This document shows positions 57,301 to 64,000 of a DNA stretch of 64,000 nucleotides, in pieces. The position numbers and the translations under genes were made by a program. How positions within the stretch are numbered: the first letter of the stretch is position 1; every line of letters starts with the position of its first letter. The DNA comes from Leptolyngbya sp. Heron Island J (GTDB lineage: Bacteria > Cyanobacteriota > Cyanobacteriia > Phormidesmidales > Phormidesmidaceae). The notes beneath the pieces are model-generated. The model worked only from the letters and a program-made list of their open reading frames with translations. It did not search any database and had not been told where the DNA came from. The DNA lies in assembly GCF_000482245.1 (NCBI RefSeq), contig NZ_AWNH01000040.1:27967-91966 (forward strand). Direction: 5' to 3'.

Positions 57301-58606
57301 CGCTGCTCCAATCGATCCGCTCATGATTCACAAAGAACGGCCCCTGGTCAAAGTCAATGTTGGGGTTGGGTGTTTCAAAATTTAAACTGGGCGGGAGAAC
57401 TTTATGTTTTAACGCCAATGCTGTTTTAATCAGCCCAGCCACTCCCGCTGCCGCATCCAGATGGCCAAGATTTGTTTTTACCGAGCCTAATGCACAGCGA
57501 AACTGTTCTGTCTCAGGATAGTTAAATACTTTGTTTAAGGCCGCTACTTCGATGGGGTCCCCCAGCGGAGTGCCAGTGCCATGCCCTTCCACATAGCTAA
57601 CAGTGTTGGGGGCAATGCCTGCCTGGTCCAAGGCGGCTTGAATCACCTTAGCCTGACCCGAGATACTGGGTGCGGTCAGACCCGCTTTATCGGCTCCGTC
57701 ATTATTAATTGCCGAGCCCTTCACGATGGCATAAATATGGTCGCCGTCGAGTAGGGCAGCTTGGAATCTCTTTAACACCACTAAACCCACACCGTTGCCA
57801 AACAGGGTGCCCTGTCCCCTGGCATCAAAGGCTCGACACATACCGTCTGGCGCAGCAATGCTGTTGGGCTGATAGGTGTACCCCTGGGGGGTGGCGTTAC
57901 TGACGGTGACACCGCCTGCTAGGGCCATGTCGCACTCGTGGTTGAGGAGACTTTGGCAAGCGGTGTGAATGGCCACCAGGGCGGTGGAACAGCCCGTCTG
58001 GATGCCGCAGCTCGGTCCTGTCAGGTCTAACTGATAAGAGACTCGGGTGGGCATTAGCCCCATGACATTGCTAACCACCGCCTGGACCGGGTCTGTCGAA
58101 TCTCGTACCGCTGGGTTGGAGTGCAGATTGATTACATAGTTGTTAAGGGCGGCACCGCCATAGACACCAATGGTGCCATTATATTGTTGGCTGTCGTAGC
58201 CCGCATCTTCTAGGGCGGTCCAGGCGCATTCTAAAAACACCCGGTGCTGGGGGTCGAGCAGCTCCGCCTCGCGGGGAGAATAGCCAAAGAACCGAGCATC
58301 AAACTGGGTAGGGTCGGTAAAGCTAGCATAGGCAGGCACATAGTTGGGCTGTTTGAAGGTGCTTTCAGGGATTCCGGCTGCCAATAGTTCTGCTTCTGAC
58401 AGCATACGAATGCCGGTCTCACCCTGAACCAGCAGACTCCAAAATTCTTCCAAACTGTCTGCCCCTGGAAATCGTCCCGCCATACCAATAATGGCTACCT
58501 GTTCATTGCGGGCCTGTTCAATCGCTTCTAGCTGCGATCGCGCTTCTTTCAGGGCACGAAACACCCGATCCGATGTGGGATTGTTAGGTTTCAGGGAATT
58601 ACTCAT
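54278..58606 (-). CDS. Type I polyketide synthase, KS-AT-KR, carrier domain broken
   Basis: The frame encodes about 1442 residues. KS (about 36-460): active Cys208 in QTGCSTAL, His in EGHGTGTPLGDP and NLGHLDAAAG. AT (about 560-880): GQGSQ, nucleophile in GHSLGE, and HAFH, which predicts malonyl-CoA. KR (about 1140-1380): Tyr in YAAANSYL and Ser in LQSSLS are present, but the NADPH loop reads IAGDLVDDFG rather than TGGxGxLG, so activity is uncertain. After the KR the frame shifts and the ACP follows out of frame and incomplete. ATG 58606 is preferred to TTG 58612. As it stands the enzyme lacks its own working carrier. Confidence 0.9.
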   Translation of the reverse strand: MSNSLKPNNPTSDRVFRALKEARSQLEAIEQARNEQVAIIGMAGRFPGADSLEEFWSLLVQGETGIRMLSEAELLAAGIPESTFKQPNYVPAYASFTDPTQFDARFFGYSPREAELLDPQHRVFLECAWTALEDAGYDSQQYNGTIGVYGGAALNNYVINLHSNPAVRDSTDPVQAVVSNVMGLMPTRVSYQLDLTGPSCGIQTGCSTALVAIHTACQSLLNHECDMALAGGVTVSNATPQGYTYQPNSIAAPDGMCRAFDARGQGTLFGNGVGLVVLKRFQAALLDGDHIYAIVKGSAINNDGADKAGLTAPSISGQAKVIQAALDQAGIAPNTVSYVEGHGTGTPLGDPIEVAALNKVFNYPETEQFRCALGSVKTNLGHLDAAAGVAGLIKTALALKHKVLPPSLNFETPNPNIDFDQGPFFVNHERIDWSSDNPRRAGVSSFGMGGTNAHVILEEAPMVVSRETASRPWQLVMLSAKTPTALDQIRHNLVAQLRADADLSLADVAYTLQVGRRAWPHRQVCLCQTTAEVTELLSNPDSPLQLSDTVEQPNRSIVFMFSGQGSQHVNMALDLYESEPVFRQSVDQCASILGDRFPLLAALYPPSLPHSHSAELTPKPTYPLSHTANAQPTLFAIEYALAKTYLSWGIQPQALIGHSLGEYVAACVAGVFSLEDALTLVLRRGQLMQHCTPGSMLSILQPAEVVRSHLPPNVEIAVINNPQTCVVSGPTGVIAELKNQLETQTIPCCLLETSHAFHSALMESALADFKQVLQQATFNSPNIDIISNVTGTWLTDTEATSPDYWMRHLRQAVLFSQGITELLTLNNPIFLELGPGHTLTQLVQQHASSKPSAENRVSVIQSLPHPRENKPDTVTLMTALGKLWLAGIVISWAKFYQFENRHRLPLPTYPFERESYWIPLAENTTTHQPTKPDQLTNEKTVDMADWFYLPSWRRLPITHQLFSKQLDECWVVFADNIELWQPLTNLVKEIIWVTPGLEFATTDNIYTLQPEQTTDYQQLIKTLPAPSQIIYGWGLSSNSVDTFQSLLYLTQALTLKDLTDLTLTVVTREVQPVIGGESLNPDQAQILGLCQVIPQEYPELCCRHIDLANLTVDLKAVTQELCQDYMLEHRLVAYRYGQRWVQTYEPLPLPEQSPTLLKQEGTYIIAGDLVDDFGMIYAQALVKNLKARLILIGRPGLPAVRDWEKWLDTHGANHSVSRLIRKLQSLGTAGKTFLWSSGDLTDAGWVEATVNQGITTFGEVTGVFHTDVMGDQASCAIAQLDPNGYQRICRTKVQGMQILQQTLANHPVDFYVLQSSLSTVVGGVGFAAYAAANSYLNALAHQQSSSTQWLSLNWDACELQETIESANSTLIASALSADDVWQTTRRALAQANCQQLVISPHDLQLRIKEAFTPSPHRQREPSGENGCIRSPRSHPPLCCLQK

Positions 58607-58707
58607 AGCCAATAATACAGTCTTAGGACCGTTATAATAGGGGTTTGAGAGCAGCTAGCTCTGCTTGAATATCAGGGGTTGCAGGGCTATCGAGAGGAAT
58701 CTCTTGT

Positions 58708-59574
58708 TTAGCTGGGCTTATGGGCAAGACAAAGACCCACAAACCACAGTCCTTTTTGAAAAGCTTTTTGCTGTGCCCGCATACCACAGGTATATCTATA
58801 CTGCATGTCAGAATATAGGCGTAAAGCTCGTAAAATAGCTGCCAGTGGGTACCCGAGAACTAGCATTCTTTCAATGCGCTCGTAGGAAGGTGCGACATAA
58901 CTTGAAATATTTTCTAGAGTGATTTGTCTAAATCCACTTCCTTCAGCCCAATTGATAAACTGTTCGGATGTAGGAAGTTTAGGCGTAAACAGGTTTGAGA
59001 ACCAGGTCTGTAGTAATTTTTCATCTGAGTCTGAGTAGGTACGGTTGAATAGATAGCAGTCTTCAATAATGAGTCGTCCACCTGGCTTTAGGATGCGGTA
59101 GGCTTCCTGCAAGAACATTGGTTGATTTTCGGCGTGACAGATACTCTCTTGTGCCCAGATCACGTCAAAACTGTTGTTTGGAAAACCGGTCTTTAAATAA
59201 TTTTTTTGCTCGAAAGTAACTTGGTTCTCTAACCTACGTTTACGGGAGTAGTGTTTCGCTCGACGGATTTGATCCCCCGATAGATTGATGCCTGTTACAT
59301 GGGCAGAGCATGTTTCAGCCAACCATAAGGTTGTTCCTCCAAATCCACAGCCTGCATCTAAAACTCGCTCTCCTGGACAAATGATGGCTTGAGACGCCAT
59401 TGCTCGATTCATATTTAACAGAGATTCTGAGTGGTTTTGAGTGTTTTCATCCCAATAGCCTAGATGCAGAGCTAAGTTCTTTTCATTTAGCCAGTTCATG
59501 CGGGCTCCAACCCAGGTTTGATCATAGAATTTAGCAACTGATTGAGACGTGAGAGATGGGAATAGATGTGTCAT
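58708..59574 (-). CDS. SAM-dependent methyltransferase of the NRPS/PKS cluster
   Basis: This 288-residue class I methyltransferase has the SAM-binding motif VLDAGCGFGGTTLWLAE, post-motif LSGDQIRRAK, motif II FDVIWAQESICH and RILKPGGRLIIED. It resembles the gamma-tocopherol/sterol and macrolide O-methyltransferase group. It starts 17 bases after the reductase stop. About 100 bases separate it from the PKS; that gap reads QEIPLDSPATPDIQAELAAL in another frame, a possible lost C-terminal extension. It would methylate the cluster product or an intermediate. Confidence 0.9.
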   Translation of the reverse strand: MTHLFPSLTSQSVAKFYDQTWVGARMNWLNEKNLALHLGYWDENTQNHSESLLNMNRAMASQAIICPGERVLDAGCGFGGTTLWLAETCSAHVTGINLSGDQIRRAKHYSRKRRLENQVTFEQKNYLKTGFPNNSFDVIWAQESICHAENQPMFLQEAYRILKPGGRLIIEDCYLFNRTYSDSDEKLLQTWFSNLFTPKLPTSEQFINWAEGSGFRQITLENISSYVAPSYERIERMLVLGYPLAAILRALRLYSDMQYRYTCGMRAQQKAFQKGLWFVGLCLAHKPS

Positions 59575-59591
59575 TACGTTAGCCAGAAAAA

Positions 59592-60734
59592 TTAAACTGC
59601 TGAAACTTTTGGAGAAGCCGTGGCAGACGTTTGGATGTCGTATTGGACTCCTGCCTTGAAGAGTTCAGACATAAAGTAGTGAGGATCGACGACCTCATGC
59701 AAGTAGTGGCACCCCCGCTTGGTGATTTGATCTTTCAAGAGCATTTCTACTGCGATCGCAGGTACTAGTCCCGTAATCCAATAATGCATTTTCTCGAATA
59801 ACGTTCCGATTACCTGCTGAGACTGCCGGTCTTTTGTCCCATCGATCATGGCGATGATGAACCCTCCGATTCGCTGGCTCCGCTCAAAATCGTTTTTGTA
59901 AGCGGCCTGCAGCCGACGGGCTGCCAGCAGCGGTCTGTTCTTCATAAACAGCTTGATATAGAGGCTGGTTAGTATGGTGTTTGTACTGACTAAACCAACA
60001 TAACTGCCGATTCTTTGATAAAAATCTCTCTGTGCTGCAAACTGTTTGATTTCTGGAAAGGCTTGCAGAAATACTCTTTGCTTACCCAGAGGCTTGGGCA
60101 GCGCTACAGTCGGAGCGGCACTCAGAAAGCTCTTAGGTTGCCATTCACCGTGGCTAAATATACCCGTACTTTTGTGGCTATACCTTTGAATAAAATCTAC
60201 CTGGTCCAACGCTCCGGCAATGGACCAAGCGCTTGGGTCACCGTAGTATATATCCAAGCTATTAAGCTCATCAAAATACTGGACAGCGCAGGCTTCAACA
60301 TACATTGGAAAAATTTCCAGCAATCCTGGCATCCAACCGGCAGAAAGTAGAAAAGAGAGCTTTTTGTCTACGATTTCAGTTTGATCAGGCTGGAGCTGCT
60401 CTAAAACATATTCATAGCCACCTGGATCAACATAATGACAGTTGTATTCTTTTGCTACTTGAGCAACTTTGTCAAGAATTGCATACGAAGGACCTGCACA
60501 GTTAACGACTATCGCGCAGCTTGCACAAAATTCTGAAAGTGTTTCCCTGTCGTCAATATCGATAACTTTTCCGGTAACTCTCTCGCCCATCACCTGAACT
60601 AGATGATGAACTTTTTGGGTATCTCTTCCCCCTATTAGCAGGGTACAGTCGGTTCTTTTTAGGAGCTCACTGACAACAACGACCCCCGTTTGCCCATAAG
60701 CACCAATGACACCGATAGTTCTTGTTTTACTCAT
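59592..60734 (-). CDS. Saccharopine-dehydrogenase-like NAD(P)-binding oxidoreductase
   Basis: The 380-residue protein has an N-terminal Rossmann domain (IGVIGAYGQTGVVVVSELL, IGGRDTQKV, VVNCAGPSYAILDKVAQVA, HYVDPGG), as in the saccharopine dehydrogenase NADP-binding family, and a longer C-terminal domain. In NRPS clusters such proteins reduce imines or act on amino acid intermediates. With a cysteine-heterocyclising NRPS upstream, thiazoline reduction is one possibility, but it lacks the specific signature of PchG/Irp3-type enzymes. It starts 34 bases after the NRPS stop. Confidence 0.85.
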   Translation of the reverse strand: MSKTRTIGVIGAYGQTGVVVVSELLKRTDCTLLIGGRDTQKVHHLVQVMGERVTGKVIDIDDRETLSEFCASCAIVVNCAGPSYAILDKVAQVAKEYNCHYVDPGGYEYVLEQLQPDQTEIVDKKLSFLLSAGWMPGLLEIFPMYVEACAVQYFDELNSLDIYYGDPSAWSIAGALDQVDFIQRYSHKSTGIFSHGEWQPKSFLSAAPTVALPKPLGKQRVFLQAFPEIKQFAAQRDFYQRIGSYVGLVSTNTILTSLYIKLFMKNRPLLAARRLQAAYKNDFERSQRIGGFIIAMIDGTKDRQSQQVIGTLFEKMHYWITGLVPAIAVEMLLKDQITKRGCHYLHEVVDPHYFMSELFKAGVQYDIQTSATASPKVSAV

Positions 60735-60768
60735 CTATGTTCCTCGTTCTAGAAATATCTTCTCTGGT

Positions 60769-63700
60769 TTAGAAAAACAGTCTACGTACCTGGTCCATAA
60801 ATACGTTTGCTTGGGTTTCAATCGTGGCAGGATGATGTATGTTCTCACTGTAAACCCAGTTGATCTGTAAAATTCCCTGGGTAATAAATCCGGTTACATC
60901 AATCACATGAGTGCGAGTTCCCTCAGGTGAAAAAATAGAACCAAAGGACTCCGACGCCATTTGGAATAAGGAATGTTCAGAAAGACTCTGATCAAACTGG
61001 CCAAAATAGTTAAAGCCAACCTCAGCATGGGGGAGGGAACGGAGCTGACTGGCCACATCGGGACATAGATAACGCAGTAACCCATAGCCACTGCCATGGT
61101 TGGGTACTTGACGGAGCGTCTTAGTGACGTATGCCAATACCTGCTCCCAAGGTTGAGAATTATCTAAATCAAAATAAGCTGGATACGTTGAACTAAACCA
61201 ACCAACAGTGCGAGTCACGTCTAAACTTGAAAGTGCCGCTTCTCGTCCGTGAGCAGCAAGATTGATCAGAACTGAGGGGCTTTTCATCCAATTACAGAGT
61301 GTATATGACAAGGCTGCCAACAAAATTTCATGAATTTGCGCATCATGGGCACGTGGCAGTTTCCGCAATAGAAAATCAGTCTCTTCCTTAGTAAAAGAAC
61401 GCGTAACCTGCTTGATCGAGGCTTCACTATTAACTCCATTTGGATAGTCAGAGGGAAGCTGGGATATCTGCTGAGGCAACGTCTCCAGCCAATAGGTTAG
61501 TTCCTGCTGTACCGCATGAGTACGCGCATGTATAGCTAGTTGTTCAGACCATGCCTGGTAAGAAGCTGTTTTCGCAGCTAATTGGATCGGAACATTTTGC
61601 GTTAGCTGTTGATAGGCACTCTGTAGGTCTTCAACTAAAATGCGCAAAGAGACTCCATCAACGATTAAATGGTGAGCAACAATCAGTAGTCGAGCCGGTC
61701 TCGTAGGACCTAGATCAAACCATACAGCTCGCAATAGTGGACCTGCTGATAGATTTAGGCTCCTCTGAACGTCGTCTGAAATTTCTTCAATTGTCAATCG
61801 CTGCTTCTCTGCTAACTGTGCTGATAAGTCAACCCGTGTAAAGTTTATTTCTTCTCCAGGATCAATAAAAAACTGTTGAACTTTTGCTCCTTGAACTTCA
61901 AACCGCAGGCGAAATACATCATGATGTTCAAACACGGCTTGAAAAGCTGTTTTGAGCAAATCAGGTGCTAAAGTGCTCTTTGCCTGCAGCAGCAGGGCTA
62001 AATTAGCGTGATGCAGAGAGGGGCGATTTTGCTCAATTAACCAATGCTGAATTGGAGTTAAGGGTATTTCCCCCGTCAGTGATTCTGATTCACTAATTGG
62101 CGGAGTTACGGCTGACGTTGCCACCTGGGCTAGTTCTGCAATAGTCGGATTTCTATACAGCTGTCCGGGGGTAACCTGGAGATTTTCCTGCTTTGCTTTA
62201 CCGATAAACTGAATGGCAAGGATGGAGTCTCCACCGAGGAAGAAAAAGTTGTCATGTCGCCCCACGCGCTCCACCTGTAACACCTGAGCCCACAAGGTTG
62301 CCAGGGTTGTTTCAACCTGAGACTGAGGCGGCACAAAGGTCTGCTCTGTGTCTTCTGGCACCGCTGGAACGGGCAGTGCCCGGCGGTCAACCTTGCCATT
62401 GGCCGACAGCGGCAGCTGCTGTAGCTGCATCCAGAGACCGGGCACCATGTACCTGGGCAACTGCTGACCTAAAAACTCCTGTAGCTCCTTAATCTCCAGC
62501 GCAGCTTCATCTGTGGAGACCACATAGGCCACCAGTCGCTTTTGTTCTTGGGCTGCTCCGATGACAGTGATCAGGGCCTGCTGTACCCGTGAATGCTGCG
62601 CCAGAATCGCTTCAATCTCGCCGAGCTCGATGCGCTGTCCACCTATCTTGACTTGAAAATCGACGCGGCCTAAAAACTCAATGGAGCCATCGGGTAGATA
62701 GCGGCCCAAATCTCCCGTGCGATACAGACGCTTTTTAGAGTATGGATGGGTAATAAAACTGGCCTGGGTTTTGTGTTGATCGCGCCAGTAGCCCTGGGCA
62801 AGTCCAACGCCGCCGATAAAGAGCTGTCCTGCCACCCAGGTTGGACAGGGCTGCAGCTCTTCATTGAGCACGTGCCAGGTTTGGTTGTTAAGGGGGCGAC
62901 CATAGGGAATGCTGGTCCAGTGAGGGTCGACCTGGTCAACGGGATGGTAGATAGACCAGATGGAGGCCTCAGTGGCTCCCCCCAGACTAATCAGCTGACT
63001 GTCGGGCGCAACGTGGTGGAGCTGGGGAGGCAGGTTGAGGGGAATCCAATCGCCGCTTAACAGCACCGAGCCCAGGGATGCCAGGGTGACGCCGTGGCCC
63101 TGGGCGGCATTGAGCAAGAGTTGCAGCAAGGCAGGCACAGAATTCCACAGCGTAATGTGATGAGTCTGCATCAGCTCGAGCCAGTGGTCGGGGTCTGGCA
63201 GGTCGCTCACCTTGGGTAACACCAGGGTGCCGCCGCTGGCCAAGGTGCCAAAGATGTCATAAACAGACAGGTCAAAGTTCAGGGCCGATACCCCCAGAAC
63301 GCGGTCAGTTTCGGAAATCTGGAAGCGCTGGTTGATATCGAGGAGGGTGTTGACGGCCCCCCGATGGTCAATCATGACGCCTTTGGGCGTGCCGGTTGAG
63401 CCGGAGGTGTAGAGGACATAGGCCAGGTCGGTGGGGGCCTGAACCACCTTGAGGGGGGTATCGCACTGTCCGTGAGTGTGGTCAACGCAGAGTCGTTTGA
63501 GGTGAACGGGCCAGGGAAGCGCGTCATTCCAATGACCATTGGTGAGGACAAGCTGCACCTCGGTGTGCTCGATGAGATAGTCCCGGCGAGCTTGAGGCAG
63601 GCTGGGGTCGATGGGCACATAGGCCGCCCCGGCCATCAGAATGGCCAGCACCGCGATGAGCTGTTCCACACCCTTATCGAGGGTGACGGCAATCAGATGG

Positions 63701-64000
63701 TTGGGCCGGGCACCCAGCTGGGTGAGGTGATGGGCTAGATAATTGGCCTGCTGCCACAGCTGCCCGTAGGTGACGGTTTGCTTTGGGGTGATAACAGCGA
63801 GGCGGTGCGGCTGACGTTGGGCTTGCTGAACAAAGGGGGTATGGAGGAGGTGAGAGCTGAGGGGGGCATCGGTGTGATTCACCGCTGTGCGCTGCTGCTG
63901 TTGGTGGTGGGAAATGGCGACCGCACAGGTGGTTGATTGCCATTGGTCGGCGTCAGGGGTGGCTAACTGCCGGAGTAGCTGGCAGTAGGCCGTGAACATG
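60769..64000 (-). CDS. Non-ribosomal peptide synthetase, (Cy)-A(Cys)-PCP-E, partial
   Basis: The visible 1076 residues are the C-terminal part of a larger NRPS. The first residues (MFTAYCQLLRQLA) look like the end of a heterocyclisation domain, so the true start is outside. The A domain (about 60-560) has YTSGSTGTPKG and a selectivity pocket D-L-Y-N-L-S...I-W, read from FDLSVYD, LWNSVPAL, LLSGDW and ATEASIWSI, which fits cysteine. The PCP has its Ser in GGDSILA (about 590). The last domain is an epimerase: TPIQHWLIEQN, HHLIVDGVS, VGWFSSTYP, PNHGSGYGLLRYL, FNYFGQFD. The product would be a D-configured cysteine-derived thiazoline. No thioesterase is present. Confidence 0.92.
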   Translation of the reverse strand, partial: MFTAYCQLLRQLATPDADQWQSTTCAVAISHHQQQQRTAVNHTDAPLSSHLLHTPFVQQAQRQPHRLAVITPKQTVTYGQLWQQANYLAHHLTQLGARPNHLIAVTLDKGVEQLIAVLAILMAGAAYVPIDPSLPQARRDYLIEHTEVQLVLTNGHWNDALPWPVHLKRLCVDHTHGQCDTPLKVVQAPTDLAYVLYTSGSTGTPKGVMIDHRGAVNTLLDINQRFQISETDRVLGVSALNFDLSVYDIFGTLASGGTLVLPKVSDLPDPDHWLELMQTHHITLWNSVPALLQLLLNAAQGHGVTLASLGSVLLSGDWIPLNLPPQLHHVAPDSQLISLGGATEASIWSIYHPVDQVDPHWTSIPYGRPLNNQTWHVLNEELQPCPTWVAGQLFIGGVGLAQGYWRDQHKTQASFITHPYSKKRLYRTGDLGRYLPDGSIEFLGRVDFQVKIGGQRIELGEIEAILAQHSRVQQALITVIGAAQEQKRLVAYVVSTDEAALEIKELQEFLGQQLPRYMVPGLWMQLQQLPLSANGKVDRRALPVPAVPEDTEQTFVPPQSQVETTLATLWAQVLQVERVGRHDNFFFLGGDSILAIQFIGKAKQENLQVTPGQLYRNPTIAELAQVATSAVTPPISESESLTGEIPLTPIQHWLIEQNRPSLHHANLALLLQAKSTLAPDLLKTAFQAVFEHHDVFRLRFEVQGAKVQQFFIDPGEEINFTRVDLSAQLAEKQRLTIEEISDDVQRSLNLSAGPLLRAVWFDLGPTRPARLLIVAHHLIVDGVSLRILVEDLQSAYQQLTQNVPIQLAAKTASYQAWSEQLAIHARTHAVQQELTYWLETLPQQISQLPSDYPNGVNSEASIKQVTRSFTKEETDFLLRKLPRAHDAQIHEILLAALSYTLCNWMKSPSVLINLAAHGREAALSSLDVTRTVGWFSSTYPAYFDLDNSQPWEQVLAYVTKTLRQVPNHGSGYGLLRYLCPDVASQLRSLPHAEVGFNYFGQFDQSLSEHSLFQMASESFGSIFSPEGTRTHVIDVTGFITQGILQINWVYSENIHHPATIETQANVFMDQVRRLFF

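Overview
The window is chromosomal DNA from a cyanobacterium, probably filamentous or otherwise large-genomed. The palindrome GCGATCGC (HIP1) recurs through most of it. Several genes are cyanobacterial hallmarks: efp next to accB, a CYP38/TLP40-type lumenal cyclophilin, the order carA - STAS - mrnC - rlmB - DUF1816, a kinase fused to CHASE2, and DUF1816 itself. The species cannot be named from the sequence alone.

Layout. (1) 1-23.5 kb is mostly core genome: end of mnmA, sat, a caspase-fold protein that has lost both catalytic residues, an ArsR-type regulator, a hybrid histidine kinase, a Ser/Thr kinase-CHASE2 protein, msrB, an alpha/beta hydrolase, the minus-strand carA-to-DUF1816 group, a retropepsin-like lipoprotein, a cobalamin-binding-type protein, thiL overlapping the cyclophilin gene, efp, accB, an FTR1 iron permease and a 2-oxoglutarate dioxygenase. 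(2) 23.8-43.7 kb is a conflict/defence-like island. It holds three formylglycine-generating-enzyme (FGE)-fold proteins with hypervariable C-termini, a four-TM protein, and a nucleoside-phosphorylase/VMAP - MoxR ATPase - vWA ternary set. Next come a groES-groEL operon, two sister metallophosphoesterases carrying different effector domains (CHAT or SIR2-like), and a 1409-residue STAND NTPase with a duplicated NTPase region and fourteen WD40 repeats. The stretch from about 35 to 43.7 kb is AT-richer and has no HIP1 site. (3) 43.8-54.2 kb is a stress-type region with gene debris: a 48-residue membrane peptide gene, a DJ-1/PfpI protein without its cysteine, a 12-codon remnant of a universal stress protein, a decayed IS1-type transposase, a single CBS domain, an Mut7-C RNase, an MscS channel, a small outer-membrane protein, a hydrolase with a phosphoribosyltransferase, a PRC-barrel protein and a second-type PRPP synthetase. 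(4) 54.2-64 kb is one end of a minus-strand hybrid NRPS/PKS cluster: a heterocyclising cysteine module ending in an epimerase, a saccharopine-dehydrogenase-like reductase, a methyltransferase and a KS-AT-KR polyketide synthase. The carrier domain of that synthase is frameshifted and cut off exactly where the PRPP synthetase gene ends.

How the parts may work together. In the island, the vWA, MoxR and VMAP proteins match the published ternary NTP-dependent conflict systems, with a phosphorylase domain as likely effector and an FGE/C-type-lectin fold as likely recognition surface. The MPE-CHAT, MPE-SIR2 and STAND-WD40 genes lie close together on one strand and look like one functional unit in which a shared sensor or nuclease module carries alternative effectors. 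The NRPS/PKS cluster would make a thiazoline-containing product, but its last module looks broken in this genome. Functions here rest on motif recognition by eye; no database search was possible.
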